NCBI RefSeq assembly: GCF_000961095.1
Contig: NZ_CP011058.1
Location: 5,100,001-5,164,000 of the forward strand
DNA from: Paenibacillus beijingensis
GTDB taxonomy: Bacteria > Bacillota > Bacilli > Paenibacillales > Paenibacillaceae
Direction: 5' to 3'
Length of the DNA: 64,000 nucleotides
The first letter of the stretch is position 1; each line of letters opens with the position of its first letter. This document shows positions 9,205-17,609 of this stretch, one piece after another. The translations under genes and the position numbers were made by a program. The notes below the pieces were generated by a model that saw only the letters and a list, made by a program, of their open reading frames with translations, had not been told where the DNA came from and did no database searches.

Positions 9205-10617
9205 TTATTTTTGATTTGCGGCATCCTGAACGGATTGAATTTTATCCAATATTTTTTGCGGATCCGCTTTGCCTTTGCCTGCAATCAGCTGGGAAATTCC
9301 GAGCTCCACTTCCTTGTAAACGTCGGATTGTACGAATGCGTCGAATACCGGGAATGCGCCTGCCGCTTTCGCTTGTACGGATAGCACTTCTTTCAAGGTT
9401 GGATCCTGGACGATGGAAGCCATATCCCCCTCCACCTTCATGGAAGGCAGCAGATTATCCTCCTTTAGGCCGCGAAGCTGCATTTCTTCGTTGTACATGT
9501 TTTTGATGAATGCTTTAACCGCCGCAACTTCATTCTCTTTCAGGTTGGCTGAGAAACCGTAGCCGTTGGAATGATTGCCGTTGACGAACGTTTGGTCGCC
9601 TGTGCCGTTTGCTACCGCCGGCACGGCGAAGTAACCGACCTTGCCGACCATGTCGCCCGCCTGTGCCGGATCCGCGAATACCGAGGATGCCCAGCTGCCG
9701 TCGAACATGAGGCCCGCTTTGCCCGTAATGAGCTGGTTGCGCATTTCCGGATAGTCGAATCCGAGCTCTCCTTTCATAAAGTAGCCTTTTGCCAGCCATT
9801 CGTTATATTTTGTCCAAGCGGCAACGACTTCGGGAGCGTTCCACTTTTTCGAGCCGTCGACAAAACCGGTGAACGTATCCGGACCTGCATAACGGGCCAT
9901 CAGCGTATTGTTCAGCATTAGCGGCACCCATGCCGCTTTGGAGGCCATGGCGATCGGCGCGACGTTGTTTTGCTTCAGCGTCTCCATTAAAGTTTCGAGT
10001 TCTTCGAGCGTCGTCGGCACTTTCAAACCGAATTTCTCGAACAGCGGCTTGTTGTAGAAAAATCCTTCCTGGCTCGCGCCGATCGGCAAGCCGTAGATTT
10101 TGCCGTCAACGGTAAATTGGGACAGATCGATGAATTTGTCTTTGATGCCAAGCTCGTCAAGAATCGGAGTCAGGTCGAGCAGACGTCCCGCTTTCGCATA
10201 TTTGACCGCATCGGCCGAACCGCCGAACAGGTCGAAAATTTGCGGAGGATTGCCGGCCGTCATCTCCGCCGGAAGCTTCGTGAAGCGGTTGGCGGCGTCT
10301 TCGACCGGATCGAACTCGATTTTAAGCCCTGGCACTTCCGCTTCCGTTTTCTTCACCACGTCTTCCAGCAGCGCCAAGCGGAATTTTTTGGATTCCCCGA
10401 CTTGCGTATGACGAAGCGTCATGGAGAACGGCTCGGCTTCTGCCGCCGCCGGCTGCCCTTCCGTTTTTTCCTCTGTCGTCGTAGTCGTACCGGTGCTGCC
10501 TCCGGAATTCGTCCCTGTGTTCGCCGTATTCCCGCCCGAATTGCCGCCGCACGCGGACAGCAGCGCCGAAACGGCCAGAAGCAATGCGATGACCAGCATA
10601 ACCGATTTCCTCTTCAT
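9205..10617 (-). CDS. Extracellular sugar-binding lipoprotein (SBP family 1)
   Basis: The start has a strong GGAGGAGGGG ribosome-binding site. The signal peptide ends in the lipobox LLSAC, so the mature protein is anchored by a lipidated Cys about residue 23, followed by a Gly/Asn/Thr-rich linker. The rest is a two-lobed family 1 solute-binding protein; GKAGLMFDGSWASSVF is the common hinge-region signature of sugar-binding members. First gene of an operon with two permeases and a YesM/YesN pair. The substrate is not identifiable; oligosaccharides are usual for this class. Confidence 0.9.
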   Translation of the reverse strand: MKRKSVMLVIALLLAVSALLSACGGNSGGNTANTGTNSGGSTGTTTTTEEKTEGQPAAAEAEPFSMTLRHTQVGESKKFRLALLEDVVKKTEAEVPGLKIEFDPVEDAANRFTKLPAEMTAGNPPQIFDLFGGSADAVKYAKAGRLLDLTPILDELGIKDKFIDLSQFTVDGKIYGLPIGASQEGFFYNKPLFEKFGLKVPTTLEELETLMETLKQNNVAPIAMASKAAWVPLMLNNTLMARYAGPDTFTGFVDGSKKWNAPEVVAAWTKYNEWLAKGYFMKGELGFDYPEMRNQLITGKAGLMFDGSWASSVFADPAQAGDMVGKVGYFAVPAVANGTGDQTFVNGNHSNGYGFSANLKENEVAAVKAFIKNMYNEEMQLRGLKEDNLLPSMKVEGDMASIVQDPTLKEVLSVQAKAAGAFPVFDAFVQSDVYKEVELGISQLIAGKGKADPQKILDKIQSVQDAANQK

Positions 10618-10659
10618 AGTACCCCTCCTCCATTTATCGTTCGGTTTGTTTACATGTTC

Positions 10660-10665
10660 ATTATA
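10660..10665 (-). promoter_or_regulatory. Probable -10 box of sugar importer operon
   Basis: TATAAT lies 43 bases before the binding-protein ATG on the minus strand. No good -35 box is found 16-18 bases upstream, which would fit a promoter that needs the YesN activator. The operator itself was not recognised. Confidence 0.45.
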
Positions 10666-10846
10666 TAGGCGCTACCTTCCTGTCCGGCAGGTTCATATTT
10701 CAACAATCAAGGGATAAAATTCTCTACTTTTGTTCCCAAAGATTGTAAATGACGTCAGCAAAGTTGACAATACCTTTTCCGGAATCCGAACGTTCGGAAG
10801 CAGCAAATTCAGTGGGGTTGGATGCAGCCGTTTGGGCGGGGTAGCA

Positions 10847-10879
10847 CGAAAAAGCCCCGCACATCTTGCATGCACGGGA
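10847..10879 (-). terminator. Terminator of mgl operon
   Basis: Downstream of mglC the minus strand has CCCGTGCAT, a GCAAG loop, ATGTGCGGG and then CTTTTT. It closes the galactose importer operon. Confidence 0.88.
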
Positions 10880-10906
10880 CTTCACAGCCGGCTTCGACTG
10901 CCAGCG

Positions 10907-11926
10907 CTATTTCTTGGCTACGTATTTGCGGATATCGAATGCGACCGCGGCGACGATAATCAGCCCTTTGATGATGAGCTGCCAATACGGGCTCACCCCG
11001 ATAAACGTAAGGCCGTAATTGATAACGCCGAAAATGAGCACTCCGGCCATCACGCCGGGTACCGTTCCGATGCCGCCGGCCGTCGAAACGCCTCCCACTA
11101 CGCAGGCCGCAATCGCGTCGAGCTCATACATGTTGCCGTAGTTGTTCGTCGCGCCTCCTGTACGCGCCGCTTCGAGCACGCCTCCGAGACCGTACAGCGC
11201 GCCTGCGATGGCGTAAAGCGCGATCAGGTTGCGGGCGACGTTAATCCCGGATACATGGGCGGCTTGCACGTTGCCGCCGATCGCGTACATGTTTTTGCCG
11301 AGGCGAGTTTTGTTGAACACGACCCAGCAGACGGCGGCGACGGCAATGGCGATCAGCACAATGTATGGAATCGAGTAGCCGCCCCCCAAATCGATATAGC
11401 CGGAGCCGATCTTTGTAAAATCGGGCCTCAGCCCGCCGATCGGCTGCGATTGGTTCGGCTTTGTGTCGAAATAGATGGAGTTGAAACCATATACGGCAAC
11501 CATCGTCCCAAGCGTAGCGATGAACGGGGGCACGTTCAGCTTGGCGATGATAAGCCCGTTGATCAGCCCGACGGCAAGTCCGGCGAATATCCCGATCACA
11601 ATCGGAAGACCGACCCACAAGTGGGGCAAATCCGGAAAAAAGCGGTTCGCATAGGTGTCGATCTGCAGCATCGACGCCGAGACGACCGCCGTTAGTCCGA
11701 CGACCCGCCCTGCCGATAAGTCGACGCCTCCGGTGACGAGAATGAACGCCGCCCCGAGAGCGATAATCGCGCGTGTAGACGACTGCTGCAAAATATCCCT
11801 CAGCGTCGAGAAGGCCAAGAAGCCCGGATCGGCGATCGCGATCCCGATAACCAGCAGAATGAGCACAAGGAAGATCGCCCGCTGGGTCATATAATGTCTT
11901 ACTCGAAACATAACCTCGGTATTCAA
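10907..11926 (-). CDS. mglC: Galactose/methyl-galactoside ABC permease MglC
   Basis: A 339-residue CUT2 permease with about nine to ten helices and the family segment ALGAAFILVTGGVDLSAGRV (the ribose/galactose permease signature). The start is a TTG six bases after GGGAGGGAA; it lies 16 bases after the mglA stop. It forms the channel for the sugar captured by MglB and powered by MglA. The sequence resembles MglC more than RbsC, but the exact sugar is inferred. Confidence 0.9.
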   Translation of the reverse strand: MNTEVMFRVRHYMTQRAIFLVLILLVIGIAIADPGFLAFSTLRDILQQSSTRAIIALGAAFILVTGGVDLSAGRVVGLTAVVSASMLQIDTYANRFFPDLPHLWVGLPIVIGIFAGLAVGLINGLIIAKLNVPPFIATLGTMVAVYGFNSIYFDTKPNQSQPIGGLRPDFTKIGSGYIDLGGGYSIPYIVLIAIAVAAVCWVVFNKTRLGKNMYAIGGNVQAAHVSGINVARNLIALYAIAGALYGLGGVLEAARTGGATNNYGNMYELDAIAACVVGGVSTAGGIGTVPGVMAGVLIFGVINYGLTFIGVSPYWQLIIKGLIIVAAVAFDIRKYVAKK

Positions 11927-11942
11927 TTCAGTTCCCTCCCGG

Positions 11943-13460
11943 CTACGCCATCCGCTGCTGTGCGGCCAGCCGCATAATTTCCTGTTCCGTTGCCCGCTTG
12001 CCGTTCAATACGCCCGTAAGCCGGCCTTCGCTCATGACCATAATGCGGTCCGACATGCCGAGCAGCTCGGGCATTTCCGATGAAATCATGATGACGCTTT
12101 TCCCCTGCTTCGCCAGCTCCGCAATAATGGTATAAATCTCGAATTTGGCGCCTACGTCGATCCCCCGGGTCGGTTCGTCCAGCAGCAAAATATCCGGATC
12201 GGTCAAGAGCCAGCGGGCAAGCAGCACCTTCTGCTGATTGCCCCCCGACAAGTTGCGGATGAGCGTATCGACCGACGGCGTCTTTGTCCTGAATTTCTGG
12301 ATATTTTGCGAAGCCTCAACCCTTCCCCTGCTCTCGCTGAGCAGCCCGAACCGGTTCCGGTAGCGCCCGAGGTTCGCGATAATCGTATTATCGTAAACGG
12401 AAAGCACCGGAAAAATGCCGGTTACCCGCCGTTCCTCCGTCAGCAGGGCGATCTTATGCCGTTTGGCATCGCCCGGCGATTTGATTTTCACCTTCCGGCC
12501 ATTGAGCGAAATCGTGCCCGCAGAAAGCGCACGCAGGCCGAACAGCGCCTCGATCAGTTCCGTGCGCTGCGCTCCGACAAGACCGCCGACACCGAGAATT
12601 TCTCCTTTACGCAGCTCGAAAGAGACATTTTGAAACGACTTTGGATCCGGGGAAGAAAGTCCTTCCGCCTTCAGCAAAACCTCCCCAGGCCGATTGCTGC
12701 GCTCGGGGAATCGCTCGTTCAAATCACGGCCGACCATACGGGTAATAATCATGTCGGTCGTCAGTTCCGCCGCCGGCCACGTGCCCACATTGCGGCCATC
12801 CCGCATAATCGTGACATCATCGGAAATCGTTAAAATTTCTTCCATTTTGTGCGAAATATAAATGATGGAGACGCCGCGGCTGCGCAGCTGGTTAATAATG
12901 GCGAACAGCTGGGCCACTTCGTTGCCCGTGAGCGACGACGTCGGCTCGTCCATAACGATTACTTTCGAGCGGAAGGATACCGCCTTTGCAATTTCAATGG
13001 ACTGCACTTTCGAAACCGAAAGGGAGCCGGTCAGCGCTTTCGGATCGATCGAAAGGTTTAAATCTCGAAACAGCTCCATCGTATCCTTATACATGCGCTT
13101 CTCGTCCACCAGCTTCAGCGGTCCGAAGCCTTTCATCGGAAAGCGGCCGAGCCAAATATTTTCCATGACCGGCCGGTGCGGTACGGGATGCAGCTCCTGG
13201 TGAATCATCGATATCCCGTTTTCCAAGGCGTCGCGCGAGCTGCCGATTTCCGTCTTTCGGCCGTTCAGCACAATCTCGCCCTCATCCGGCTTATAGATGC
13301 CGAACAAGCATTTCATCAACGTTGATTTGCCCGCCCCGTTCTCCCCCATCAAGGCATGGACGGTGCCAGGCCTGACTTTCAACGTTACGCCGCTCAGCGC
13401 TTGTACGCCGGGAAACGCCTTGGAAACGCCGTTCATCTCAAGCAAATACGGTTCACTCAT
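11943..13460 (-). CDS. mglA: Galactose ABC transporter ATP-binding protein MglA
   Basis: A double-cassette CUT2 ATPase of 505 residues. Cassette 1 has Walker A GENGAGKSTLMK, signature LSVSKVQSIEIAKA and Walker B KVIVMDEPTSSL. Cassette 2 has a degenerate Walker A (GVGGLVGAQRTE), LSGGNQQKVLLAR and ILLLDEPTRGID, the usual asymmetry of this family. Its own start, MSEPYLLEMNGVSKAFPG, follows GAGGTGAGGGAA, so it is a separate gene although the frame upstream is open all the way through mglB. Confidence 0.92.
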   Translation of the reverse strand: MSEPYLLEMNGVSKAFPGVQALSGVTLKVRPGTVHALMGENGAGKSTLMKCLFGIYKPDEGEIVLNGRKTEIGSSRDALENGISMIHQELHPVPHRPVMENIWLGRFPMKGFGPLKLVDEKRMYKDTMELFRDLNLSIDPKALTGSLSVSKVQSIEIAKAVSFRSKVIVMDEPTSSLTGNEVAQLFAIINQLRSRGVSIIYISHKMEEILTISDDVTIMRDGRNVGTWPAAELTTDMIITRMVGRDLNERFPERSNRPGEVLLKAEGLSSPDPKSFQNVSFELRKGEILGVGGLVGAQRTELIEALFGLRALSAGTISLNGRKVKIKSPGDAKRHKIALLTEERRVTGIFPVLSVYDNTIIANLGRYRNRFGLLSESRGRVEASQNIQKFRTKTPSVDTLIRNLSGGNQQKVLLARWLLTDPDILLLDEPTRGIDVGAKFEIYTIIAELAKQGKSVIMISSEMPELLGMSDRIMVMSEGRLTGVLNGKRATEQEIMRLAAQQRMA

Positions 13461-13496
13461 TTCCCTCACCTCTCTCTTAGGGGTGTCAGATGTGAC

Positions 13497-13535
13497 GAAA
13501 AGGGCGGCAAGCCCGGATCGACCGCCGCCCTTTCG
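13497..13535 (-). other. mglB-mglA intergenic stem-loop
   Basis: AAAGGGCGGC pairs with GCCGCCCTTT around a roughly 18-base loop, just after the natural mglB stop. It looks like a leaky terminator or mRNA-stabilising hairpin that lowers mglA/mglC expression relative to mglB. Its presence inside what would be a protein linker argues that the mglB-mglA fusion frame is not real. Confidence 0.7.
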
Positions 13536-13578
13536 CGTAGTGGATGCTCCCGCCGAATCGCCATTGGCAGCTTCGTTA

Positions 13579-14660
13579 TTACTGTGCGTCGGCAATATTG
13601 TCCTTCGTAATTTTTTGTATGCGATCCATACATATTTGCCGTCTGTTATGTCATAGCCCGAATTCTCTTTGGTCGGCGTTTCGCCTATGGCCAGTACGGC
13701 GGCAAGAGCGACGGTCGCGGCGCCTTGATTTTTGGCGTCATTGAGCACGGTGCCGAGCATCGTGCCGTCCTGCAGCGCCTGAATGGCCGGCGCCGTGGCA
13801 TCGACGCCTACAACCGGCATATATTTGCTTCCGGTGAAATATCCGGCGGCCTTCAGCGCTTCGATCGCTCCCAGCGCCATATCGTCGTTGTTGGCCAGCA
13901 CCGCTTCGATTTTATCGCCGTGGGATGCGAGAAACGCCTGCATTTTTTCCTGCCCTTTCACGCGGTCCCACATCGCCGTATCCTCCGCAAGCGCTTCCAC
14001 TTCAATGCCGGCGTCCTGGATCGCCTGAACGGAATACTTCGTGCGCAGCTCGGCGTCCTGATGTCCCGGTTCGCCCTTCAGCATGACATACTGGAGCTTG
14101 CCGTCTTTATTTTTGTCCGCTTCGGGGTGCGACTTCCAGTAATCGACAACGAGCTGGCCGGAAATCGTACCCGATTCTTCCGCTTTAGCGCCGACATAGT
14201 ACACCTTATCCCACTTGTTCATATCTTCGGCGACCGGCTCGCGGTTCAGGAAAACAACGGGAATTCCCGCCGCCTTCGCCTTATCGATAATGACGCCGGC
14301 TGCCGTCCGGTCAACCGGATTGACCGCCATCGCCTTATACTTCTTGGAAATAAACAAATCGATTTTTTCATTTTGGGTCGGCTGCGCGTTCTGGCTGTCT
14401 ACGATATCCAGTTCCGCTTTGCCGCTGGAAGCGCCCGTCATCGCGTTGCGTACGCCCGTCATGAAGGTATCGTCGAACTTGTAGATCACTACGCCGATTT
14501 TCGGAATTTCCGTACTGGATTTAGCGTCCCCCTGCTTTGCCGTGTTGCCGGACGTGTTGCCCGAAGCATTTCCAGTCCCACTGCTGTTACCGCCGCTGCC
14601 GCATCCTGCAGCAGTCAGCATTACGCCTGCCAAAAGAGCCGACATCCATGCTTTTCTCAT
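13579..14660 (-). CDS. mglB: Galactose-binding lipoprotein MglB, frame broken near the C-terminus
   Basis: Signal peptide with lipobox (LTAAGC), a Ser/Gly/Asn linker, then a periplasmic-binding type I fold with DLFISKKYKAMAVNPVDRTA, AVLANNDDMALGAIEALKAAG and PVVGVDATAPAIQAL, all close to galactose/glucose-binding MglB. Near the end the frame reads GKYVWIAYKKL and then runs into 55 residues of nonsense and mglA. With one extra A in the A6 run at 13611-13616 it would end YKKITKDNIADAQ and stop at 13579, the normal family ending. So one base is missing, by mutation or by sequencing error. The final dozen residues are unlikely to matter for the fold, but readthrough would make an unusual 905-residue fusion. 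Confidence 0.85.
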
Positions 14661-14673
14661 GTTCCAACCGACC

Positions 14674-14699
14674 TCCTAAAGTTATTGATCAATTTAGGA
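14674..14699 (-). promoter_or_regulatory. Inverted repeat overlapping mglB ribosome-binding site
   Basis: The transcript can pair TCCTAAA with TTTAGGA around a 12-base loop, and the 3' arm shares AGGA with the AGGAGG ribosome-binding site of mglB. It could lower translation initiation or be a DNA operator; no experiment-like evidence is available here. Confidence 0.4.
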
Positions 14700-14838
14700 T
14701 TGGCTTTGAAAGCGGAACCAATTGTTTTTCCAATCCCTCCTCTGTCTTGATTATGCGAAATATTCCGCCCCGTTCGAATGCAAAATCTTCATGCTTTTTA
14801 TCGAAATCTTCCTCACTTTTCTCATAATCCTGTACAAT

Positions 14839-15825
14839 TTATTGCACAAAGGGAAACAGAAGCTTCTGATTGTCCATCCAAAACATGTTCTCCGAGTCGA
14901 TCAGCTTCGTCTGGAGCCGCGCTTCCAGTTGTTTCTTGGCGCTCCCCCGCTCGCCGCCGGTCAGCGAAACCGCCTGGGTCACACCCAAATAACCGGTGCT
15001 GAAGCCGTTTTGCACAACCAGCTTATGGATCACGCCGTCCTGCAGCAGCTCCAGCTGCTCGAACTCGCTTCCGAACGCCACGATTTTGGGCGCCCCTTCC
15101 GCATGGCGGCGCCGCACTTCATCCGCCGTCCCGAGCGCCCCCTGTTCCTCCAATGCGACGATACCGTCTACATCGGCCTGATCCAGCAGCTGCTTGACGG
15201 CCTGCCAGCACCGGTCGCGGGAAGCGCCGCATACCGCCTTGACGGCTGAAAGGCGAATGCCTTTATAGCTTAGAAGCGTCTCCCGTATTCCTTTCTCGCG
15301 CTTGGCCAGGCCGGGGTCCTTCCGGTCGGATAGCAGCAGCGCGACGGTACCGGTTCCCCCGAGCAGCTCCGCCATCGCTGCTCCCGCCTGCCGGCCGGCT
15401 TCCTCATTGTCGACGGCGATCAATCCGGCAATTCCTTTTACCGGATACTCACCGTTCAGCGCAACGACCGGAACTGCTGCGGCAGCCGCTTTATCCGTTA
15501 ACGCCGCTAAAACTTCCTCGTCAGCAGGATCGATAATGACCGCGGATACGCCTTCTTCGATCGAACGGAGCGCTGCCTTCAGCTGCCTAATGTCGCCGTT
15601 TTCCTCTTCCGGCTGAACATCGGCATAGATCAGCTCGGCTCCGTACTCCCTGGCTGCCGCCTCCGCTCCAAGCCGAATCGCCTCCGCAAGCTCGCCGGCA
15701 TGAACCGGGGCGATCAGCGCAATCCGTTTCGGCCTTCCCTCATCCCCGTTAAGCGGGCGGGAATTGCATGAAGAGATACTCAAGATAAATGCAGCCGCAG
15801 CTGCAGCCGTCAGTATGGAACGCAT
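14839..15825 (-). CDS. Sugar-sensing periplasmic-binding lipoprotein of the mgl sensor system
   Basis: Start MRSILTAAAAAAFILSISSC gives a clean lipoprotein signal; a GTG eleven codons upstream, overlapping the kinase stop, is the alternative. The mature part is a LacI/RbsB-type binding fold (IALIAPVHAGELAEAI, AVIIDPADEEVLAAL, VDNEEAGRQAG, GIVALEEQGALGTADEV). It sits at the end of a yesN-yesM-SBP set and 178 bases upstream of mglB, like the AraP/XylF-type binding lipoproteins that report sugar to a membrane kinase in Bacillota three-component systems. It is thus more likely a sensor than the transport binding protein. Confidence 0.75.
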   Translation of the reverse strand: MRSILTAAAAAAFILSISSCNSRPLNGDEGRPKRIALIAPVHAGELAEAIRLGAEAAAREYGAELIYADVQPEEENGDIRQLKAALRSIEEGVSAVIIDPADEEVLAALTDKAAAAAVPVVALNGEYPVKGIAGLIAVDNEEAGRQAGAAMAELLGGTGTVALLLSDRKDPGLAKREKGIRETLLSYKGIRLSAVKAVCGASRDRCWQAVKQLLDQADVDGIVALEEQGALGTADEVRRRHAEGAPKIVAFGSEFEQLELLQDGVIHKLVVQNGFSTGYLGVTQAVSLTGGERGSAKKQLEARLQTKLIDSENMFWMDNQKLLFPFVQ

Positions 15826-15854
15826 CCATCCACCGCCTTTACTCGCCAACTTCC

Positions 15855-17609
15855 TCACTCCTCTTTCGCCTCGTCCCGGATCAGGGGAATCCGGATCCGC
15901 ACTGTAGTTCCTTCTTCCGGCTCGCTCTCGAATTCCAGACCGTATGGAAAGCCGTAATAAAGCTGGATCCGGTCGTGCACATTTTTTACCGCAACGCCCG
16001 AACCCGGACCGCTCTTCTCCCGACCGTCTCCTTTCAGCAGCTTGGCCGCTTTATCCGGTGCCATGCCGACGCCGTTATCTTCAACCTTAAGCAGCAGCGC
16101 TCGATCTTCGACCGCCGCACTGACGCGAATCATCCCCTCTTCCACCATATATTCGATGCCGTGCACGATCGCATTCTCGATCAGCGGCTGAAGCACCAGC
16201 TTAAGCGTCAGACACGAAAGCGCCTCTTCATCCGCTTCGATCGAAAACCGGAATTTTTGCTTGAAGCGCATCTGCTGAATCGTCAAGTAATGCCGTGCGT
16301 GTTCGAGCTCCTCCTGTACCGTAATGACCGTTTTGCCTTTGCTTAAGCTAATCCTGAACAGCCTGGAGAGCGAGGTGATCATCGTGATTACTTCCTCGTT
16401 CCGGCTCATGCCGACCATCCGGACGACGGAGTTGAGGGTGTTGTACAGAAAATGAGGGTTGATCTGCGCCTGCAGCGCTTCGAGCTCATATTTGCGTTTC
16501 GATTCCTGTTCCATTACGATTTGGTCCATTAGCCCGCGGATTTTATGGAGCATCATATTAAACCGGCTGGACAGCTGTACAACCTCGAGCGGACCGCGAA
16601 CGGGAAGCTCGACGTTGAAATCCCCGCGCTCCACCGACTTCATCGTCCGCTCCATCCGGCGGATCGGCCGGCTCAAGGTCGATGCAAGAAGCATGGATAC
16701 GAGGATGACCAGAATGAGCACGACGGCCAGCACGCGGACCAGATATCGGTTCACTTCTTCGCGGGTCGTCATAATCTCGTCCAAATAAGAGACGCCGACA
16801 ATTTTCCAGCCGATATTGGCAACCGACTTGACGGTGTTTAAGCGCTTTAATCCTGAATATTCATCGATGTAGCTATCTTGAGTGATGAGCGCCTGTTCGA
16901 CGTTCTCGCTTTTCAGTCCCATATAAATCAGCTGCTGCTGGGGATGGTAAACGATATTGCCGGCTCCTTCGTCAATAATGTAGACGTATCCCTTTTGTCC
17001 GAGACTGACCCGGCTGCACAGCAGCTCAATCTGCTTGAAGTTAATGTCGACGAGCAGAATGACATGCATCTCCTTGCCGCCCCGGTAAACTGTAATTCCT
17101 TTGCTCATCGAAACGACCCACTTATAAGTTCCTTTGTACATATTTTGAATATGGGGAAAAGAGAAGCTTAAATGATCCGGTACCCGTATTGCGGAATGAA
17201 ACCAGCTTTGCCGGGTTATGTGAGCGCTTTCCCGGACGGGGGCGGCGGGCCGGTTTTCCAGCAGCGTCCCCCGGTCGTCAAATAATGCGATCGATACGAT
17301 ATCATCGCGGCTGCTCAGGAGCGTGTCCAGCTGCTTCTTTACTTGCTCGTCATCCCACTCCCCGTCCGCCAGCATATTGTCTTCAATGGCGCGGTACAGG
17401 CTTGACATGCTGCGGACGTAGTCTTCAAGACTGAAGCTGACCTGATTGACGATTTGGCGGGTGCTTAAATAAGCGCTTCTCTCCGCCGTCCGGGAAAACT
17501 TGTCGTGCAGCAGCACCGCCACAATGGTCAAGACGAGCACGATGAAGATCGAAAACGACCATGTCATAATCGATTGAATGCTGCTCAGACCTCTGTTCAA
17601 CCGTCTCAT
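15855..17609 (-). CDS. YesM-type sensor histidine kinase (mgl system)
   Basis: 584 residues from the ATG that overlaps the regulator stop (ATGA). TM1 at about 15-36, an extracellular Cache-like sensor (GQKGYVYIIDEGAGNIVYHP, YSGLKRLNTVKSVANIGWKI), TM2 at about 285-305, HAMP, then INPHFLYNTLNSVVRM, LQPLIENAIVHG and EDNGVGMAPD. Co-transcribed with the regulator upstream and the binding lipoprotein downstream. Confidence 0.9.
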   Translation of the reverse strand: MRRLNRGLSSIQSIMTWSFSIFIVLVLTIVAVLLHDKFSRTAERSAYLSTRQIVNQVSFSLEDYVRSMSSLYRAIEDNMLADGEWDDEQVKKQLDTLLSSRDDIVSIALFDDRGTLLENRPAAPVRESAHITRQSWFHSAIRVPDHLSFSFPHIQNMYKGTYKWVVSMSKGITVYRGGKEMHVILLVDINFKQIELLCSRVSLGQKGYVYIIDEGAGNIVYHPQQQLIYMGLKSENVEQALITQDSYIDEYSGLKRLNTVKSVANIGWKIVGVSYLDEIMTTREEVNRYLVRVLAVVLILVILVSMLLASTLSRPIRRMERTMKSVERGDFNVELPVRGPLEVVQLSSRFNMMLHKIRGLMDQIVMEQESKRKYELEALQAQINPHFLYNTLNSVVRMVGMSRNEEVITMITSLSRLFRISLSKGKTVITVQEELEHARHYLTIQQMRFKQKFRFSIEADEEALSCLTLKLVLQPLIENAIVHGIEYMVEEGMIRVSAAVEDRALLLKVEDNGVGMAPDKAAKLLKGDGREKSGPGSGVAVKNVHDRIQLYYGFPYGLEFESEPEEGTTVRIRIPLIRDEAKEE

